NCBI GenBank assembly: GCA_026991885.1
Contig: JALXAQ010000181.1
Location: 1 to 47,705, forward strand
Length of the DNA stretch: 47,705 nt
Origin: Thiotrichaceae bacterium
Lineage (GTDB): Bacteria; Pseudomonadota; Gammaproteobacteria; Beggiatoales; Beggiatoaceae
Direction of reading: 5' to 3'
Under the pieces are notes generated by a model. That model saw nothing but the letters and a program-made list of their open reading frames with translations, ran no database searches and was not told where the DNA came from. Below, piece after piece: positions 8,981-17,595 of this stretch. Numbering within the stretch: position 1 is the stretch's first letter; the number at the start of each line of letters is the position of its first letter. The translations under genes and the position numbers were made by a program.

Positions 8981-10297
8981 ATGCAAAGCACCTATCAATC
9001 TTGGGGAAATTTCCCCAAAGTGTCACAACGTATTCGCCCAATACCTTGGCGAAAAAAGCCTCTCCTTTTACCAGAAACGCCCGATACTGTTTTAGCGCAT
9101 GGTTTAGGGCGCAGCTATGGCGATGTCTGTTTAAATAACAATGGCATACTGCTGACGACACGCAAGCTTAATCGTTTTATTCAGTTTGATGTTGACGAAG
9201 GCGTGTTGCGTTGTGAAGCGGGCGTTAGTTTAGCGGAAATCTTAGCACTGTGTGTGCCACAAGGCTGGTTTTTGCCAGTGACGCCTGGCACGCAATTTGT
9301 GACCATAGGCGGTGCCATTGCTAATGATGTGCATGGTAAAAACCATCACTGTGCTGGCACATTTGGGCGGCATGTTTTGCAATTTGAATTATTACGCTCC
9401 GATGGTGAACGTTTGCTTTGCACGCCGACAAGTAATGAGCCATATTATGCGGCGACGATTGGCGGTTTGGGATTGACTGGTTTGATCACTTGGGCAGAAA
9501 TTAAACTGAAGCGCATTTCTCACCGTGCTATGCAGGTTGAATCTATACAATTTTCTCAATTGGATGATTTTTTTGAACTTTCTCAGCAATCCGATCAATC
9601 TTATGATTATACTGTGGCATGGTTAGATTGTAATAACTCGCAAGCATTGGGGCGCGGCATTTTTTTTCGTGGCAATCATGTTGCGGCTGATGAAATCCCC
9701 AAGGATTGGAAATTACCACGCTTTAATCGTTTACCGCCGCTATTACGCACTATGCCCATTAATTTACCGGGTTTTGTACTCAATCGTTGGACTATTTCAG
9801 CGTTTAATACTTTCTATTACAAAAAACCACGGCAAAGCCAATTGATTGATTATCAGCCATTTTTTTATCCGCTGGATGCAATTTTGGAGTGGAAACGGCT
9901 TTATGGTAAAAACGGCTTTTTGCAATATCAATTTGTGATACCTGATCATCGCATGCTCAAAGAAATTTTGCAGAAGATTGTTGCTTCTGGATTGGGTTCT
10001 TTTTTAGCGGTGCTCAAAACATTTGGTGAATTAGCATCGCCCGGGCTGTTATCGTTTCCGCGCCCGGGCGTGACTTTGGCGCTCGATTTCCCCATCAAGG
10101 GGGCTGTGACTTTTGAATTATTAGCACAATTAGATGAGAAGGTGCGTGAAGTGGGGGGGGCTGTCTATCCTTGCAAAGATGCACGTTTATCTGCTCGCCA
10201 CTTTCAAGCCTTTTATCCTCAGTGGACCAAATTTGCTGAATATATTGATCCACGCTTTTCTTCCAGTTTTTGGCGACGTGTGACCCATTATGCGTAA
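8981..10297 (+). CDS. DprE1-like FAD-dependent prenylphosphoryl-ribose oxidase
   Basis: A 438-residue FAD-binding (PCMH-type) oxidoreductase. The FAD motifs AHGLGRSYGD and GGAIANDVHGKNHH, and YGKNGFLQYQFVIP in the substrate domain, match DprE1, which oxidises decaprenylphosphoryl-ribose at C2. At the place of the mycobacterial benzothiazinone-binding Cys (GWNICVDFPI) this protein has GVTLALDFPI, with Ala. It overlaps the next gene by 8 nt, forming a DprE1-DprE2-like epimerase pair for making prenyl-linked D-arabinose. The prenylphosphoribose synthase (UbiA type) is not adjacent. The lipid carrier and the sugar are inferred. Confidence 0.85.
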   Translation: MQSTYQSWGNFPKVSQRIRPIPWRKKPLLLPETPDTVLAHGLGRSYGDVCLNNNGILLTTRKLNRFIQFDVDEGVLRCEAGVSLAEILALCVPQGWFLPVTPGTQFVTIGGAIANDVHGKNHHCAGTFGRHVLQFELLRSDGERLLCTPTSNEPYYAATIGGLGLTGLITWAEIKLKRISHRAMQVESIQFSQLDDFFELSQQSDQSYDYTVAWLDCNNSQALGRGIFFRGNHVAADEIPKDWKLPRFNRLPPLLRTMPINLPGFVLNRWTISAFNTFYYKKPRQSQLIDYQPFFYPLDAILEWKRLYGKNGFLQYQFVIPDHRMLKEILQKIVASGLGSFLAVLKTFGELASPGLLSFPRPGVTLALDFPIKGAVTFELLAQLDEKVREVGGAVYPCKDARLSARHFQAFYPQWTKFAEYIDPRFSSSFWRRVTHYA

Positions 10298-11027
10298 AAT
10301 CTTAATCATTGGCGCCACCTCAGCGATTGCCCAAGAGACGGCGAAATTATTTGCCGAAAAACATGATGCACTCTTTTTAGTCGGACGCGATGTTGATAAG
10401 TTGGAAGCGATTACGGCTGATTTAAAGGTACGGGGAGCGCATCAGGTGGCTTATTATACGCTTGATTTGAATGAATTTGAGCAACATGAGCCTATGCTTG
10501 AGCAAGCTTATAAAAGTTTGGAAGGCTTAGATACGGTATTGATTGCGTATGGCACGCTTGATGATCAAAAAGCTTGTGAACAAGACTTTGCTCAGGCGGA
10601 GCAAGCCTTACGCACTAATTTTATGAGTGTGGTTTCGCTATTAACACCCATTGCGAATCGCTTGGAAAAGCAACATTATGGTTGTATTGCGGTGATTTCC
10701 TCTGTTGCTGGGGATCGAGGGCGGCAAAGTAATTATGTTTATGCGGCTGCCAAAGGTGGGCTGAGTCTATTTTTACAAGGCTTAAGAAGTCGTTTACAGT
10801 CTGCCAATGTGTGTGTGTTGACGATTAAACCCGGATTTGTAGATACGCCAATGACGGCAAATTTTAAAAAAGGTGCTTTGTGGGCACAACCGGAGACGGT
10901 GGCACGCGGAATTTTTCGAGCGATTAAGTGGCGTAGAAATGTTATATATTTACCTTGGTTTTGGCGCTTGATTATGATGGTTATTCGGCTTATTCCAGAG
11001 CCGCTTTTTAAGCGGATGAAGCTTTAG
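10290..11027 (+). CDS. DprE2-like short-chain dehydrogenase
   Basis: A 245-residue SDR. The Rossmann motif is IIGATSAIAQETA. The catalytic Ser is in VISSVAG and the YxxxK motif is in VYAAAKGG. PGFVDTPMT follows as in DprE2. It would reduce the keto intermediate made by the upstream oxidase to complete a 2-epimerisation. The C-terminus (WRLIMMVIRLIPEPLFKRMKL) is hydrophobic and may touch the membrane, as expected for a lipid-linked substrate. It starts 8 nt inside the DprE1-like gene, so translation is coupled. Confidence 0.85.
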   Translation: MRKILIIGATSAIAQETAKLFAEKHDALFLVGRDVDKLEAITADLKVRGAHQVAYYTLDLNEFEQHEPMLEQAYKSLEGLDTVLIAYGTLDDQKACEQDFAQAEQALRTNFMSVVSLLTPIANRLEKQHYGCIAVISSVAGDRGRQSNYVYAAAKGGLSLFLQGLRSRLQSANVCVLTIKPGFVDTPMTANFKKGALWAQPETVARGIFRAIKWRRNVIYLPWFWRLIMMVIRLIPEPLFKRMKL

Positions 11028-11102
11028 CGAGGCTCTGCGTTCATCGTTGTACTAAATGAATTGATGTGCCCTACGCTTGCTAAAAGATTGAGGAGAAATC
11101 AT

Positions 11103-11383
11103 ATGCAATATGTTGATTTACAAAAAATAAAATTCAAGAAGAAATACTGCTATTAGTAGAACGCGCTTCAATGGGAGAAGATGTGATTATTACCAAAGAT
11201 GAACAGCCTTTGGTAAAACTGGTTTCTATGACGAAACGATAGCCGACGATTTTGACTCACCCCTTGAAACATCATCGTGATCCGTTTGACCGAATGATTA
11301 TTGCACAAGCGATAGCCGAAAATCTACAGATTATCAGCAAAGACAGTGTATTCCATAAATACCCTATTCAACTCATTTGGTAA
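11103..11383 (+). pseudogene. Remnant of a Phd-like antitoxin and VapC/PIN toxin pair
   Basis: ATG at 11103 with GAGGAG upstream starts MQYVDLQKIKF and is frame-shifted in an A-rich run. The rest of the antitoxin continues in another frame at 11132-11242 (EEILLLVERASMGEDVIITK, then a TAG). Directly after, another frame reads LKHHRDPFDRMIIAQAIAEN and ends SVFHKYPIQLIW with TAA at 11381-11383, the standard C-terminus of a PIN-domain toxin. The toxin N-terminal part, about 80-90 residues with the first catalytic Asp, is missing. So the locus has both a frameshift and an internal deletion and cannot make a working pair. Confidence 0.8.
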
Positions 11384-11385
11384 AA

Positions 11386-11488
11386 TAGACGAGTCAGTGA
11401 ATAAAAAGTCAAAACCAGACCTGGCAGGTTAAACCCAAACCTGCCAGGTCTGGTTTTGATTTTGATTTTTTCTTGACGGACAAGTCTA
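11386..11488 (+). repeat. MITE-like element, short copy
   Basis: About 103 bp. It holds just one hairpin (GACCTGGCAGGTT facing AACCTGCCAGGTC) with the end GACGGACAAGTCTA on the right and a degenerate TAGACGAGTC on the left. It sits three nt after the toxin remnant. Confidence 0.8.
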
Positions 11489-11523
11489 ATGACTAAAGGA
11501 AAAGACAACACTTACAGCTTTTC

Positions 11524-11537
11524 AAATTTTGGACTCC
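11524..11537 (+). repeat. Half of a short palindrome
   Basis: AAATTTTGGACTCC is the right arm and tail of the palindrome family; no left arm is visible. It is in the leader of the porG operon. Confidence 0.5.
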
Positions 11538-11632
11538 TAAAAGCAACCTACGCTTGCTGGAGATTTTATCGTTCCCTTAGCTGCGGAATGCCTGCTTCGA
11601 CGCTCTGCGTCGATTTAAATAAAAGGATCAAT

Positions 11633-12217
11633 ATGATAGAAATACGCATACATGGGCGTGGCGGTCAAGGCAACGTCGTTGCTGCCTATTTACTAGCGAT
11701 GGCTGCTTTTGAAGAAAACCGCTATGGTCAAGCCTTTCCTAATTTCGGTGCAGAGCGGCGAGGGGCACCGGTGATGGCTTTCGTCCGTATCGACGATAAG
11801 CCCATTCAGCGGCGCAATCAAGTGCGTCATCCCGCTTTTTTGATTATTCAAGATCAAGCATTGTTACAGGTACCCGGTGTCACCGATGGACTGAAGCCGG
11901 GGGGCAAAATTTTAGTCAATTCTACCCTCAGTAGTACCGCACTGAGTGAGCAATTAGATCAAAAGGAAGTGATTGCACTGCCAGGTACAACGCTGGCCAA
12001 CAATTTTTTAGGCCGTCCAGTGCCTAATACGGCTTTACTTTCTGCTTTTTTTGTTTTGACCGAACTGTTGTCACAAGAGTCTTTGGCTAAAGTCCTTAAA
12101 AAGCGTTTCAAGGGTGAAGTTTTAGAAAAAAATTTACAATTAATTCAAGAAGCGGCTAAAAAAGTCCCCGCCGGTTTGTGGAAAGAACAGGAGAACTCTC
12201 ATGTTGCAAGCACTTGA
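11633..12217 (+). CDS. porG: 2-oxoacid:ferredoxin oxidoreductase gamma subunit
   Basis: A 194-residue protein, the usual gamma-subunit length, starting MIEIRIHGRGGQGNVVAAY with the family motif GRGGQG. FPNFGAERRGAPVMAFVRID is also diagnostic. Start at 11633 is chosen because AAAGGA lies five to six nt upstream; the frame is open back to 11489 but that stretch starts at the edge of a repeat and has no family similarity. It is the first gene of a gamma-alpha-beta operon and overlaps the alpha gene by 17 nt. Confidence 0.92.
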   Translation: MIEIRIHGRGGQGNVVAAYLLAMAAFEENRYGQAFPNFGAERRGAPVMAFVRIDDKPIQRRNQVRHPAFLIIQDQALLQVPGVTDGLKPGGKILVNSTLSSTALSEQLDQKEVIALPGTTLANNFLGRPVPNTALLSAFFVLTELLSQESLAKVLKKRFKGEVLEKNLQLIQEAAKKVPAGLWKEQENSHVAST

Positions 12218-13367
12218 AGGTTCACAAGCTATCGCGCAAGCTGTCGCCTTATGTCATCCCCAAGTCATCGCCGCTTATCCGATTACTCCGCAAACGCATA
12301 TTGTGGAAAATATTTCTAAATTGGTGGCAGATGGCCAATTGCAATGCGAACTGATCAGTGTGGAAAGTGAATTTTCTGCCGCTTCAGTCGTTTTAGGGGC
12401 CGCTTTGGCGGGTTCTCGTGCTTATACGGCTACTGCTTCACAGGGCATTTTGCTCATGGCAGAAGTATTATTTAACATTGCTGGGATGCGTGTTCCCCTG
12501 GTGATGACTTGTGCTAATCGCGCGGTTTCCAGCCCTCTGTCGATTTGGAATGATCAACAAGATTCAATGGCGGTGCGAGATGCGGGTTGGATTCAACTCT
12601 ATTGCGCCGACAATCAGGAAGCGGTTGATACGACTATTCAAGCTTTTCGCATTGCCGAGCGTACCGAATTGCCCGTGATGGTCTGCGTAGATGGTTTTAC
12701 CTTGACACATACTTTGGAAGGTATCGAACTACCGACTCAAAAACAAGTTGATAGCTTTTTACCCCCTTATCAATTTTCTCGCACTTTAGAGCCTCGTAAT
12801 CCCATTAGCCTTGGTACCTTAGTTTCTCCCGATTTTTATCCAGAGGCGCGACATTCACATCATCAAGCTTTACTGAATGCTCAAGCTGAAATTGTGTCTG
12901 CGGAGCAAGACTGGTTAGCTCTCAGTGGGCGCAAATCGGGTGGACTTTTGTCAGTAGAAGGGCCAGAGCAAGCTAAAACGGCTATTTTGACCATTGGCTC
13001 TGTCTATGGTACTTTGCAAGCGGCTTTAGAGGAATTGCCACCTGGGCAACCGGTGAAATTGATGAAATTGCGTTCTTTTAGACCCTTTCCAAAAGAAACG
13101 TTGAAAGCGGCTTGTCAAGGCTTAGACGATGTGATTGTTTTAGAACGCGCTATGTCGCCGGGTAGTGGGGGTATTGTTGGTTTAGAAGTTTTAGCGGCTT
13201 TATCGACATTAGCCAAACCGCCTCGTGTGCATAATTTTGCGGCTGGACTGGGGGGACGCGACATACCGTTAGACATTTTGCCCAAATTGCTTTCCGTTTT
13301 GAGCGAACCGAGCGATTTTAAAATTATTGATGTGGATTTGGAAAAATTACCAAAGGAAGATAGATAA
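12201..13367 (+). CDS. porA: Pyruvate:ferredoxin oxidoreductase alpha subunit
   Basis: A 388-residue alpha subunit with the pyrimidine-binding domain. AAYPITPQTHIVENIS is the signature. The VESEFSAASVVLGAALAGSRAYTATASQGILLM stretch carries the catalytic Glu and the TPP-pocket residues. The C-terminal half is the transketolase-C-like domain (LRSFRPFPKETL). It works with the beta and gamma subunits to oxidise pyruvate to acetyl-CoA and CO2 with reduction of ferredoxin, in the cytoplasm. GGAGAA lies upstream of the ATG inside porG. Confidence 0.92.
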   Translation: MLQALEGSQAIAQAVALCHPQVIAAYPITPQTHIVENISKLVADGQLQCELISVESEFSAASVVLGAALAGSRAYTATASQGILLMAEVLFNIAGMRVPLVMTCANRAVSSPLSIWNDQQDSMAVRDAGWIQLYCADNQEAVDTTIQAFRIAERTELPVMVCVDGFTLTHTLEGIELPTQKQVDSFLPPYQFSRTLEPRNPISLGTLVSPDFYPEARHSHHQALLNAQAEIVSAEQDWLALSGRKSGGLLSVEGPEQAKTAILTIGSVYGTLQAALEELPPGQPVKLMKLRSFRPFPKETLKAACQGLDDVIVLERAMSPGSGGIVGLEVLAALSTLAKPPRVHNFAAGLGGRDIPLDILPKLLSVLSEPSDFKIIDVDLEKLPKEDR

Positions 13368-13368
13368 G

Positions 13369-14355
13369 ATGATGACAGAAAGCACTATCTCCGATCTCCG
13401 CAAAAAACAACCTCGTTTTCGCGGTTTAGAATCTGGACATCGCGCCTGTTTGGGCTGTGGAGAAGCTTTAGCGGCTCGTTTAGTGACAGAATCGGCGGGT
13501 CCTGATGTTATGGTCGCTAATGCGACTGGCTGTTTAGAAATTTTTACCACGCCTTGGCCTGAATCGGCTTGGCGGATTCCTTGGGTGCATTCTTTGTTTG
13601 AAAATGCGGGTGCTGTTGCGGCTGGTATGGAGGCGGCATTGAAAGCTCAAGGTAAATCAACCAAGGTGCTGGCTTTTGGGGGCGATGGTGGTACTTTTGA
13701 TATTGGCTTCCAAGCGCTATCGGGCATGTTAGAACGAGGCCATAATGTCTTATATGTCTGTTTCGATAATGAGGCTTATATGAATACGGGTATCCAACGC
13801 TCTAGTTCCACGCCCCATGCGGCGATGACAACGACTTCTCCGCCGGGGAAAGAGCGTATGGGTAAGCGTCATTTGAAAAAAGATATTGTTTCTATTGTCG
13901 CCGCGCATCATATTCCTTATGCTGCGACGGCTTCAGTGGCATATCCTTCTGATATTCGTAAAAAAGTACGCCGTGCTATGGCGATTGATGGTCCGACATT
14001 TTTACAAATTCATTGCCCTTGTCCGCTAGGATGGGGACATGAGGGCGATCAAAGTATTGCAGTCGCCAGATTGGCGGTACAAACGGGGCTTTTTCCGATT
14101 ATTGAGCTTGAGAGAGGAGGATTGGCGAATGTCATGCCTTTGCCTCACATTCAGCCGGTGAAAAGTTATTTAAAATTGCAACAACGCTTTCGCCATTTAT
14201 TTGCTGATGATTTACGCGCTAAGGAGGAATTGGAACATATTCAAGCAATAGCGGATCATAATATAGAAATTTATGGCTTAAAGGGTGGAGAAAAGGACGC
14301 TTTTGATAGTGAAGGGATGGATACGGTGCGGCGTGGGGGGATGCGTTGGGCTTAA
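13369..14355 (+). CDS. porB: Pyruvate:ferredoxin oxidoreductase beta subunit
   Basis: A 328-residue TPP- and [4Fe-4S]-binding subunit. Cysteines in CLGCGEA, ATGCLE and the later IHCPCPLGW are the expected cluster ligands. GDGGTFDIGFQALSG and DNEAYMNTGIQRSS are the TPP/Mg signature seen in pyruvate-specific beta subunits. The ATG at 13369 follows the porA stop by one nt and has GGAAG upstream; a frame from 13327 inside porA is not needed. No delta (ferredoxin-like) subunit follows; a strong terminator ends the operon. Confidence 0.92.
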   Translation: MMTESTISDLRKKQPRFRGLESGHRACLGCGEALAARLVTESAGPDVMVANATGCLEIFTTPWPESAWRIPWVHSLFENAGAVAAGMEAALKAQGKSTKVLAFGGDGGTFDIGFQALSGMLERGHNVLYVCFDNEAYMNTGIQRSSSTPHAAMTTTSPPGKERMGKRHLKKDIVSIVAAHHIPYAATASVAYPSDIRKKVRRAMAIDGPTFLQIHCPCPLGWGHEGDQSIAVARLAVQTGLFPIIELERGGLANVMPLPHIQPVKSYLKLQQRFRHLFADDLRAKEELEHIQAIADHNIEIYGLKGGEKDAFDSEGMDTVRRGGMRWA

Positions 14356-14429
14356 ACTTACGCCTAGATTTGATGAGATATAAAAAAAATCTCATGCCAT
14401 GATTTTTGGGTGTTTTTGTGACCACAACA

Positions 14430-14465
14430 AAAAAGCCCCAAAGCTTCATAGCCTTGGGGCTTTTT
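14430..14465 (+). terminator. Rho-independent terminator of the por operon
   Basis: Arms AAAAAGCCCCAA and TTGGGGCTTTTT around a 12-nt loop, ending in a T run. It is symmetrical and could also stop hldE readthrough from the other strand. Confidence 0.9.
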
Positions 14466-14470
14466 ATATT

Positions 14471-14620
14471 TAATCGCCTGCATTGGCGTTTTAATTGCCC
14501 TTCTGCCTTTTGCCCTACACATTTTTCAATCGCCTGCCTCGGCGTGAACTGGCGAATCAAGCTTGCCTTCCCTGTATAATATGGCTTTTATACTAAGAAT
14601 TTCAATCGCCTACCTTGGCG
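14471..14620 (+). repeat. Three spaced ATCGCCT(6 nt)GGCG mini-hairpins
   Basis: Copies at 14471-14488, 14525-14544 and 14601-14620 read (TTC)AATCGCCTGCATTGGCG, with small changes in the loop (TGCATT, TGCCTC, TACCTT). The CGCC/GGCG stem is kept. This stretch (14466-14661) has no gene. Confidence 0.6.
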
Positions 14621-14661
14621 AACCACATAAAACGACGGACTAATTATACAACACATTTTAT

Positions 14662-16080
14662 TTAATGATCAAGTAAATGTGGAATTAGCTCAGTCGTAGA
14701 ACAACCCTCTAAATAATCCAAAGTCAAAACTTGTCCACCGTCTGCCAACACACATTCATGACCCACCACCTGCTCAACTTGATAATCGCCCCCTTTGACT
14801 AAAATATCCGGTAAAACCTGACAAATTAAATCTTTTGGCGTATCCTCAGCAAAGGGCACCACCCAATCAACACATTCAAGCGCCTTTAAAACGAGCAAGC
14901 GTTGCTCTAAACTATTGATTGGACGATTATTACCCTTTAAACGGCGTACAGAATCATCATCATTAATCGCAACAACCAAACGATCTCCCAATTGTCGAGC
15001 CTGTGTCAAATATTGGACATGTCCAGCATGTAAAATATCAAAACAACCATTAGTCATAACTACTGTCTCGCCATTAGCTTGTGCGGCTTTAACTGCCGCT
15101 TTGAGACTACTCGCATCATGCACCCCTTTACCACTATGCTTATGTAAAGCCTGCTCAAGCTCTAACACACTGATAGTCGTGGCACCCAACTTCGTCACTG
15201 CGATGCCCGCTGCGAGATTAGCCAATGCCGTCGCACTCGTCCAATCTTCACCCGTGCCTAAACAAGCACCCAAAAGCGCGATAACCGTATCACCCGCACC
15301 CGTGACATCATACACTTCATGTGCATGAGCGGGCAAATGTAACGCTGGCTCACCTTGCCGCAACAAAGTCATACCCTGTTCGCTGCGAGTAATCAATAAG
15401 GCCTCTAAACTTAACTGTTCGCGCAAAACTTGACCTTTTTCAACTAATTGCGTTTGACTGGCACAAGGACCAACAATAGCCTCAAATTCGGCCAAATTAG
15501 GCGTAATAACACTTGCCCCTTGATATTTGCTAAAATCATGACCCTTGGGATCGACTAAAACGGGCTTATTAGTAGCACGCGCTGCACTAATGAGTGAATG
15601 AACATCAGCTAAAGTCCCTTTACCATAATCGGAAAAAATAACGGCATCAACACTATTAAGAACTCTTTGCATTTGAGTTTGCAAGGAGATAGTATCTAAT
15701 TGACTAAAACCATCCTCAAAATCGAGACGTATTAATTGTTGATGACGACTGAGGATTCGTAATTTAGTAATGGTGGGCACTTTGGCTAACTGAATAAAGT
15801 CACAAACGATGCCCTTTTCCTTCAATTGACAAAGGAGAGTATTAGCCGCTTCATCGGCACCCGTCACCCCCATAAGAGTAACTTGTCCCCCAAGTGCCCT
15901 AATATTTAAAGCAACATTACCAGCCCCCCCGGGACATTCTTTTTGTTGCTTGATATGAACGACGGGCACAGGCGCTTCGGGAGAAATACGAGTGGTGATT
16001 CCTTGCCAATAACGATCTAGCATGACATCACCTATAATTAAGACATGAATAGATTGAAAATCGGGAATATCAAAAGTCAT
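14662..16080 (-). CDS. hldE: Bifunctional heptose 7-phosphate kinase / heptose 1-phosphate adenylyltransferase
   Basis: A 472-residue fusion, the usual HldE length. The N-terminal PfkB-type kinase runs to about residue 320 with GGAGNVALN and the catalytic GAGD at 261-264. The C-terminal nucleotidyltransferase (about 338-472) has TNGCFDILHAGH with the HxGH box at 351-354 and KGGDY near the end. It makes ADP-heptose precursors for the lipopolysaccharide inner core. It is divergent from the DUF3108 gene, with about 50 nt between starts containing TTATCAGTTATCA repeats. Confidence 0.97.
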   Translation of the reverse strand: MTFDIPDFQSIHVLIIGDVMLDRYWQGITTRISPEAPVPVVHIKQQKECPGGAGNVALNIRALGGQVTLMGVTGADEAANTLLCQLKEKGIVCDFIQLAKVPTITKLRILSRHQQLIRLDFEDGFSQLDTISLQTQMQRVLNSVDAVIFSDYGKGTLADVHSLISAARATNKPVLVDPKGHDFSKYQGASVITPNLAEFEAIVGPCASQTQLVEKGQVLREQLSLEALLITRSEQGMTLLRQGEPALHLPAHAHEVYDVTGAGDTVIALLGACLGTGEDWTSATALANLAAGIAVTKLGATTISVLELEQALHKHSGKGVHDASSLKAAVKAAQANGETVVMTNGCFDILHAGHVQYLTQARQLGDRLVVAINDDDSVRRLKGNNRPINSLEQRLLVLKALECVDWVVPFAEDTPKDLICQVLPDILVKGGDYQVEQVVGHECVLADGGQVLTLDYLEGCSTTELIPHLLDH

Positions 16081-16132
16081 TTTTTATCAGTTATCAGTTA
16101 TCATTGGATTATCATCACACTAAGGAATGCTT

Positions 16133-16837
16133 ATGAAAGCTTTATTTGTCGCCCTATTCCTGTTGCTAAGCAACAATGGCATATATGCCAACGATTTTCC
16201 CCCACCCTTTAAAGCCGAATATAAAGTTTATGCTAAAGGCTTCTCGGTGGGCAAAGGCACTCGCACTCTCAAACGCCTCAAAAATGGTAAATATTTATTT
16301 CAAACCGTTGCTGAAACCACCGGCTGGCTATCCTTCTTCAAAAAGATTCGCATTGAAGAACAGAGCCTTTTTACGCGCACAAAAAGTGGAAACATCCGCC
16401 CTTTGAAATACACCTATCGTCAAAAAAACGGGAGCAAAAAGCGAACCAACGAAGTTATCTTTGATTGGACTAAAGGAATGGCGAAAAACACCTTTAACGG
16501 TGAAACCAAGATGATACCGCTTCAAGAAGGCACACTTGATAGACTGCTTTACCAATTAGTCTTGATGCAAGACTTGAAACAAGGCAAGCGACAACTCAAA
16601 TACATCGTTGCCGACAAAGGCAAAATCAAAGTTTATACGCCAAAATTTCTTGGTCATGAACGTGTTGAGACAGGTATGGGCAAATTAAATAGCCTTAAAT
16701 ATATGCGTGTCTCCAATCATCGGCGGACAACTTTATGGTGTGCCCGTGCTTTACATTATTTGCCCGTACAAGTTGAACACGTTGAAGATGGAGATGTGTT
16801 TAGTATGCTGTTGCAATCCGTGCGAAAAATTGATTAG
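16133..16837 (+). CDS. Secreted DUF3108 protein
   Basis: A 234-residue protein with a signal peptide (MKALFVALFLLLSNNGIYA) then a beta-rich body starting FKAEYKVYAKGFSVGKG and containing TGWLSFFKKIRIEEQS, typical of DUF3108 proteins. These are predicted periplasmic proteins with no known function. The start at 16133 is preferred to the ATG at 16127 because AAGGA abuts 16127 but is six nt from 16133. The gene is complete. Confidence 0.8.
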   Translation: MKALFVALFLLLSNNGIYANDFPPPFKAEYKVYAKGFSVGKGTRTLKRLKNGKYLFQTVAETTGWLSFFKKIRIEEQSLFTRTKSGNIRPLKYTYRQKNGSKKRTNEVIFDWTKGMAKNTFNGETKMIPLQEGTLDRLLYQLVLMQDLKQGKRQLKYIVADKGKIKVYTPKFLGHERVETGMGKLNSLKYMRVSNHRRTTLWCARALHYLPVQVEHVEDGDVFSMLLQSVRKID

Positions 16838-16840
16838 GAT

Positions 16841-17022
16841 CGTGCATGAAATAATTTCGTCAAGTCAAAATCAAAGTCAAAACCAGACCTGCCAGGTTAA
16901 ACCCAAACCTGGCAGGTCAAAGGCACAAGCATAGCTGAATTTGACTTTGGTTTTGACCTGGCAGGTTTTGTTTTTAACCTGCCAGGTCTGGTTTTGAAGT
17001 TGACTAAATTATTTTATGCACG
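16841..17022 (+). repeat. MITE-like element with different ends
   Basis: About 182 bp. It holds the same four AACCTGCCAGGTC-type arms as the copy at 4321 but is bounded by another inverted repeat, CGTGCATGAAATAATTT on the left and AAATTATTTTATGCACG on the right. It lies four nt after the DUF3108 stop. Confidence 0.8.
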
Positions 17023-17045
17023 TTCCTTAGCAGAAATTTATGGAC

Positions 17046-17068
17046 GTCCAAGATAAATCTTGGACTCC
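17046..17068 (+). repeat. Short palindrome, canonical copy
   Basis: A perfect GTCCAAGATAAATCTTGGAC with the TCC tail, six nt downstream of the bamC stop on the other strand. Confidence 0.85.
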
Positions 17069-17073
17069 ACAAA

Positions 17074-17583
17074 TCACTTCAATTGTTCATATAACAAGCT
17101 CAAAATTTTTTCACTTGTTTCGCTGTTCTCTATTTGCCCCTTACTATTTAACACCACAATGCGCGTACTTGATGACTCCTCTATCAAACGAATAAGGTAT
17201 TTCTGCTCCCCCTGCTGGATAAAATAGAGCCCGCGCTCCCGATCACGATCTTCTAACGTCAACCCAATACCCTCTAACGCCAACCCCGTCCGTCGCCAAG
17301 CCCGAGCAAAATCTTCAGACACAATTAAAGTCATAAGACCTTTTTGATTGCGCCTCAAATTGGCGCGTAATATCGGCTTTTCCTTTTTATCATCAAGTCC
17401 AACCTTTTCTTGATCAATATCAGTTGATCCAATTAAATCAGGAGGAACATCTAAGGGCGCGGCAGTCTTGCTTTTTTTATAATCATCACGGTAATCAGGC
17501 AAAACCTTGTTAACGGTAGAGCATCCGCCCATCACAGCGACAAGCAAACAGCATCCAAGCGTATTTAACAAATATGACATCAT
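17074..17583 (-). CDS. bamC: BamC-like outer membrane lipoprotein (short form)
   Basis: A 169-residue lipoprotein. The lipobox is VMGGC with Cys21. The following stretch LPDYRDDYKKSKTAAPLDVPPDLIG is the extended BamD-binding segment of BamC. One helix-grip domain follows (LIVSEDFARAWRRTGLALEGIGLTLEDRDRERGLYFI). E. coli BamC has two such domains and is about twice as long, so this is a one-domain form, probably natural in this lineage. It is part of the outer membrane beta-barrel assembly machinery. Downstream of dapA, as in the dapA-nlpB arrangement. A 12-nt gap separates it from the small lipoprotein upstream. Confidence 0.85.
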   Translation of the reverse strand: MMSYLLNTLGCCLLVAVMGGCSTVNKVLPDYRDDYKKSKTAAPLDVPPDLIGSTDIDQEKVGLDDKKEKPILRANLRRNQKGLMTLIVSEDFARAWRRTGLALEGIGLTLEDRDRERGLYFIQQGEQKYLIRLIEESSSTRIVVLNSKGQIENSETSEKILSLLYEQLK

Positions 17584-17595
17584 AGCTTCAAAGTT

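Noticed and set aside
11489..11632. N-terminal extension of porG
   Set aside because: No family similarity, begins at the edge of a repeat, and a clear ribosome site precedes 11633.
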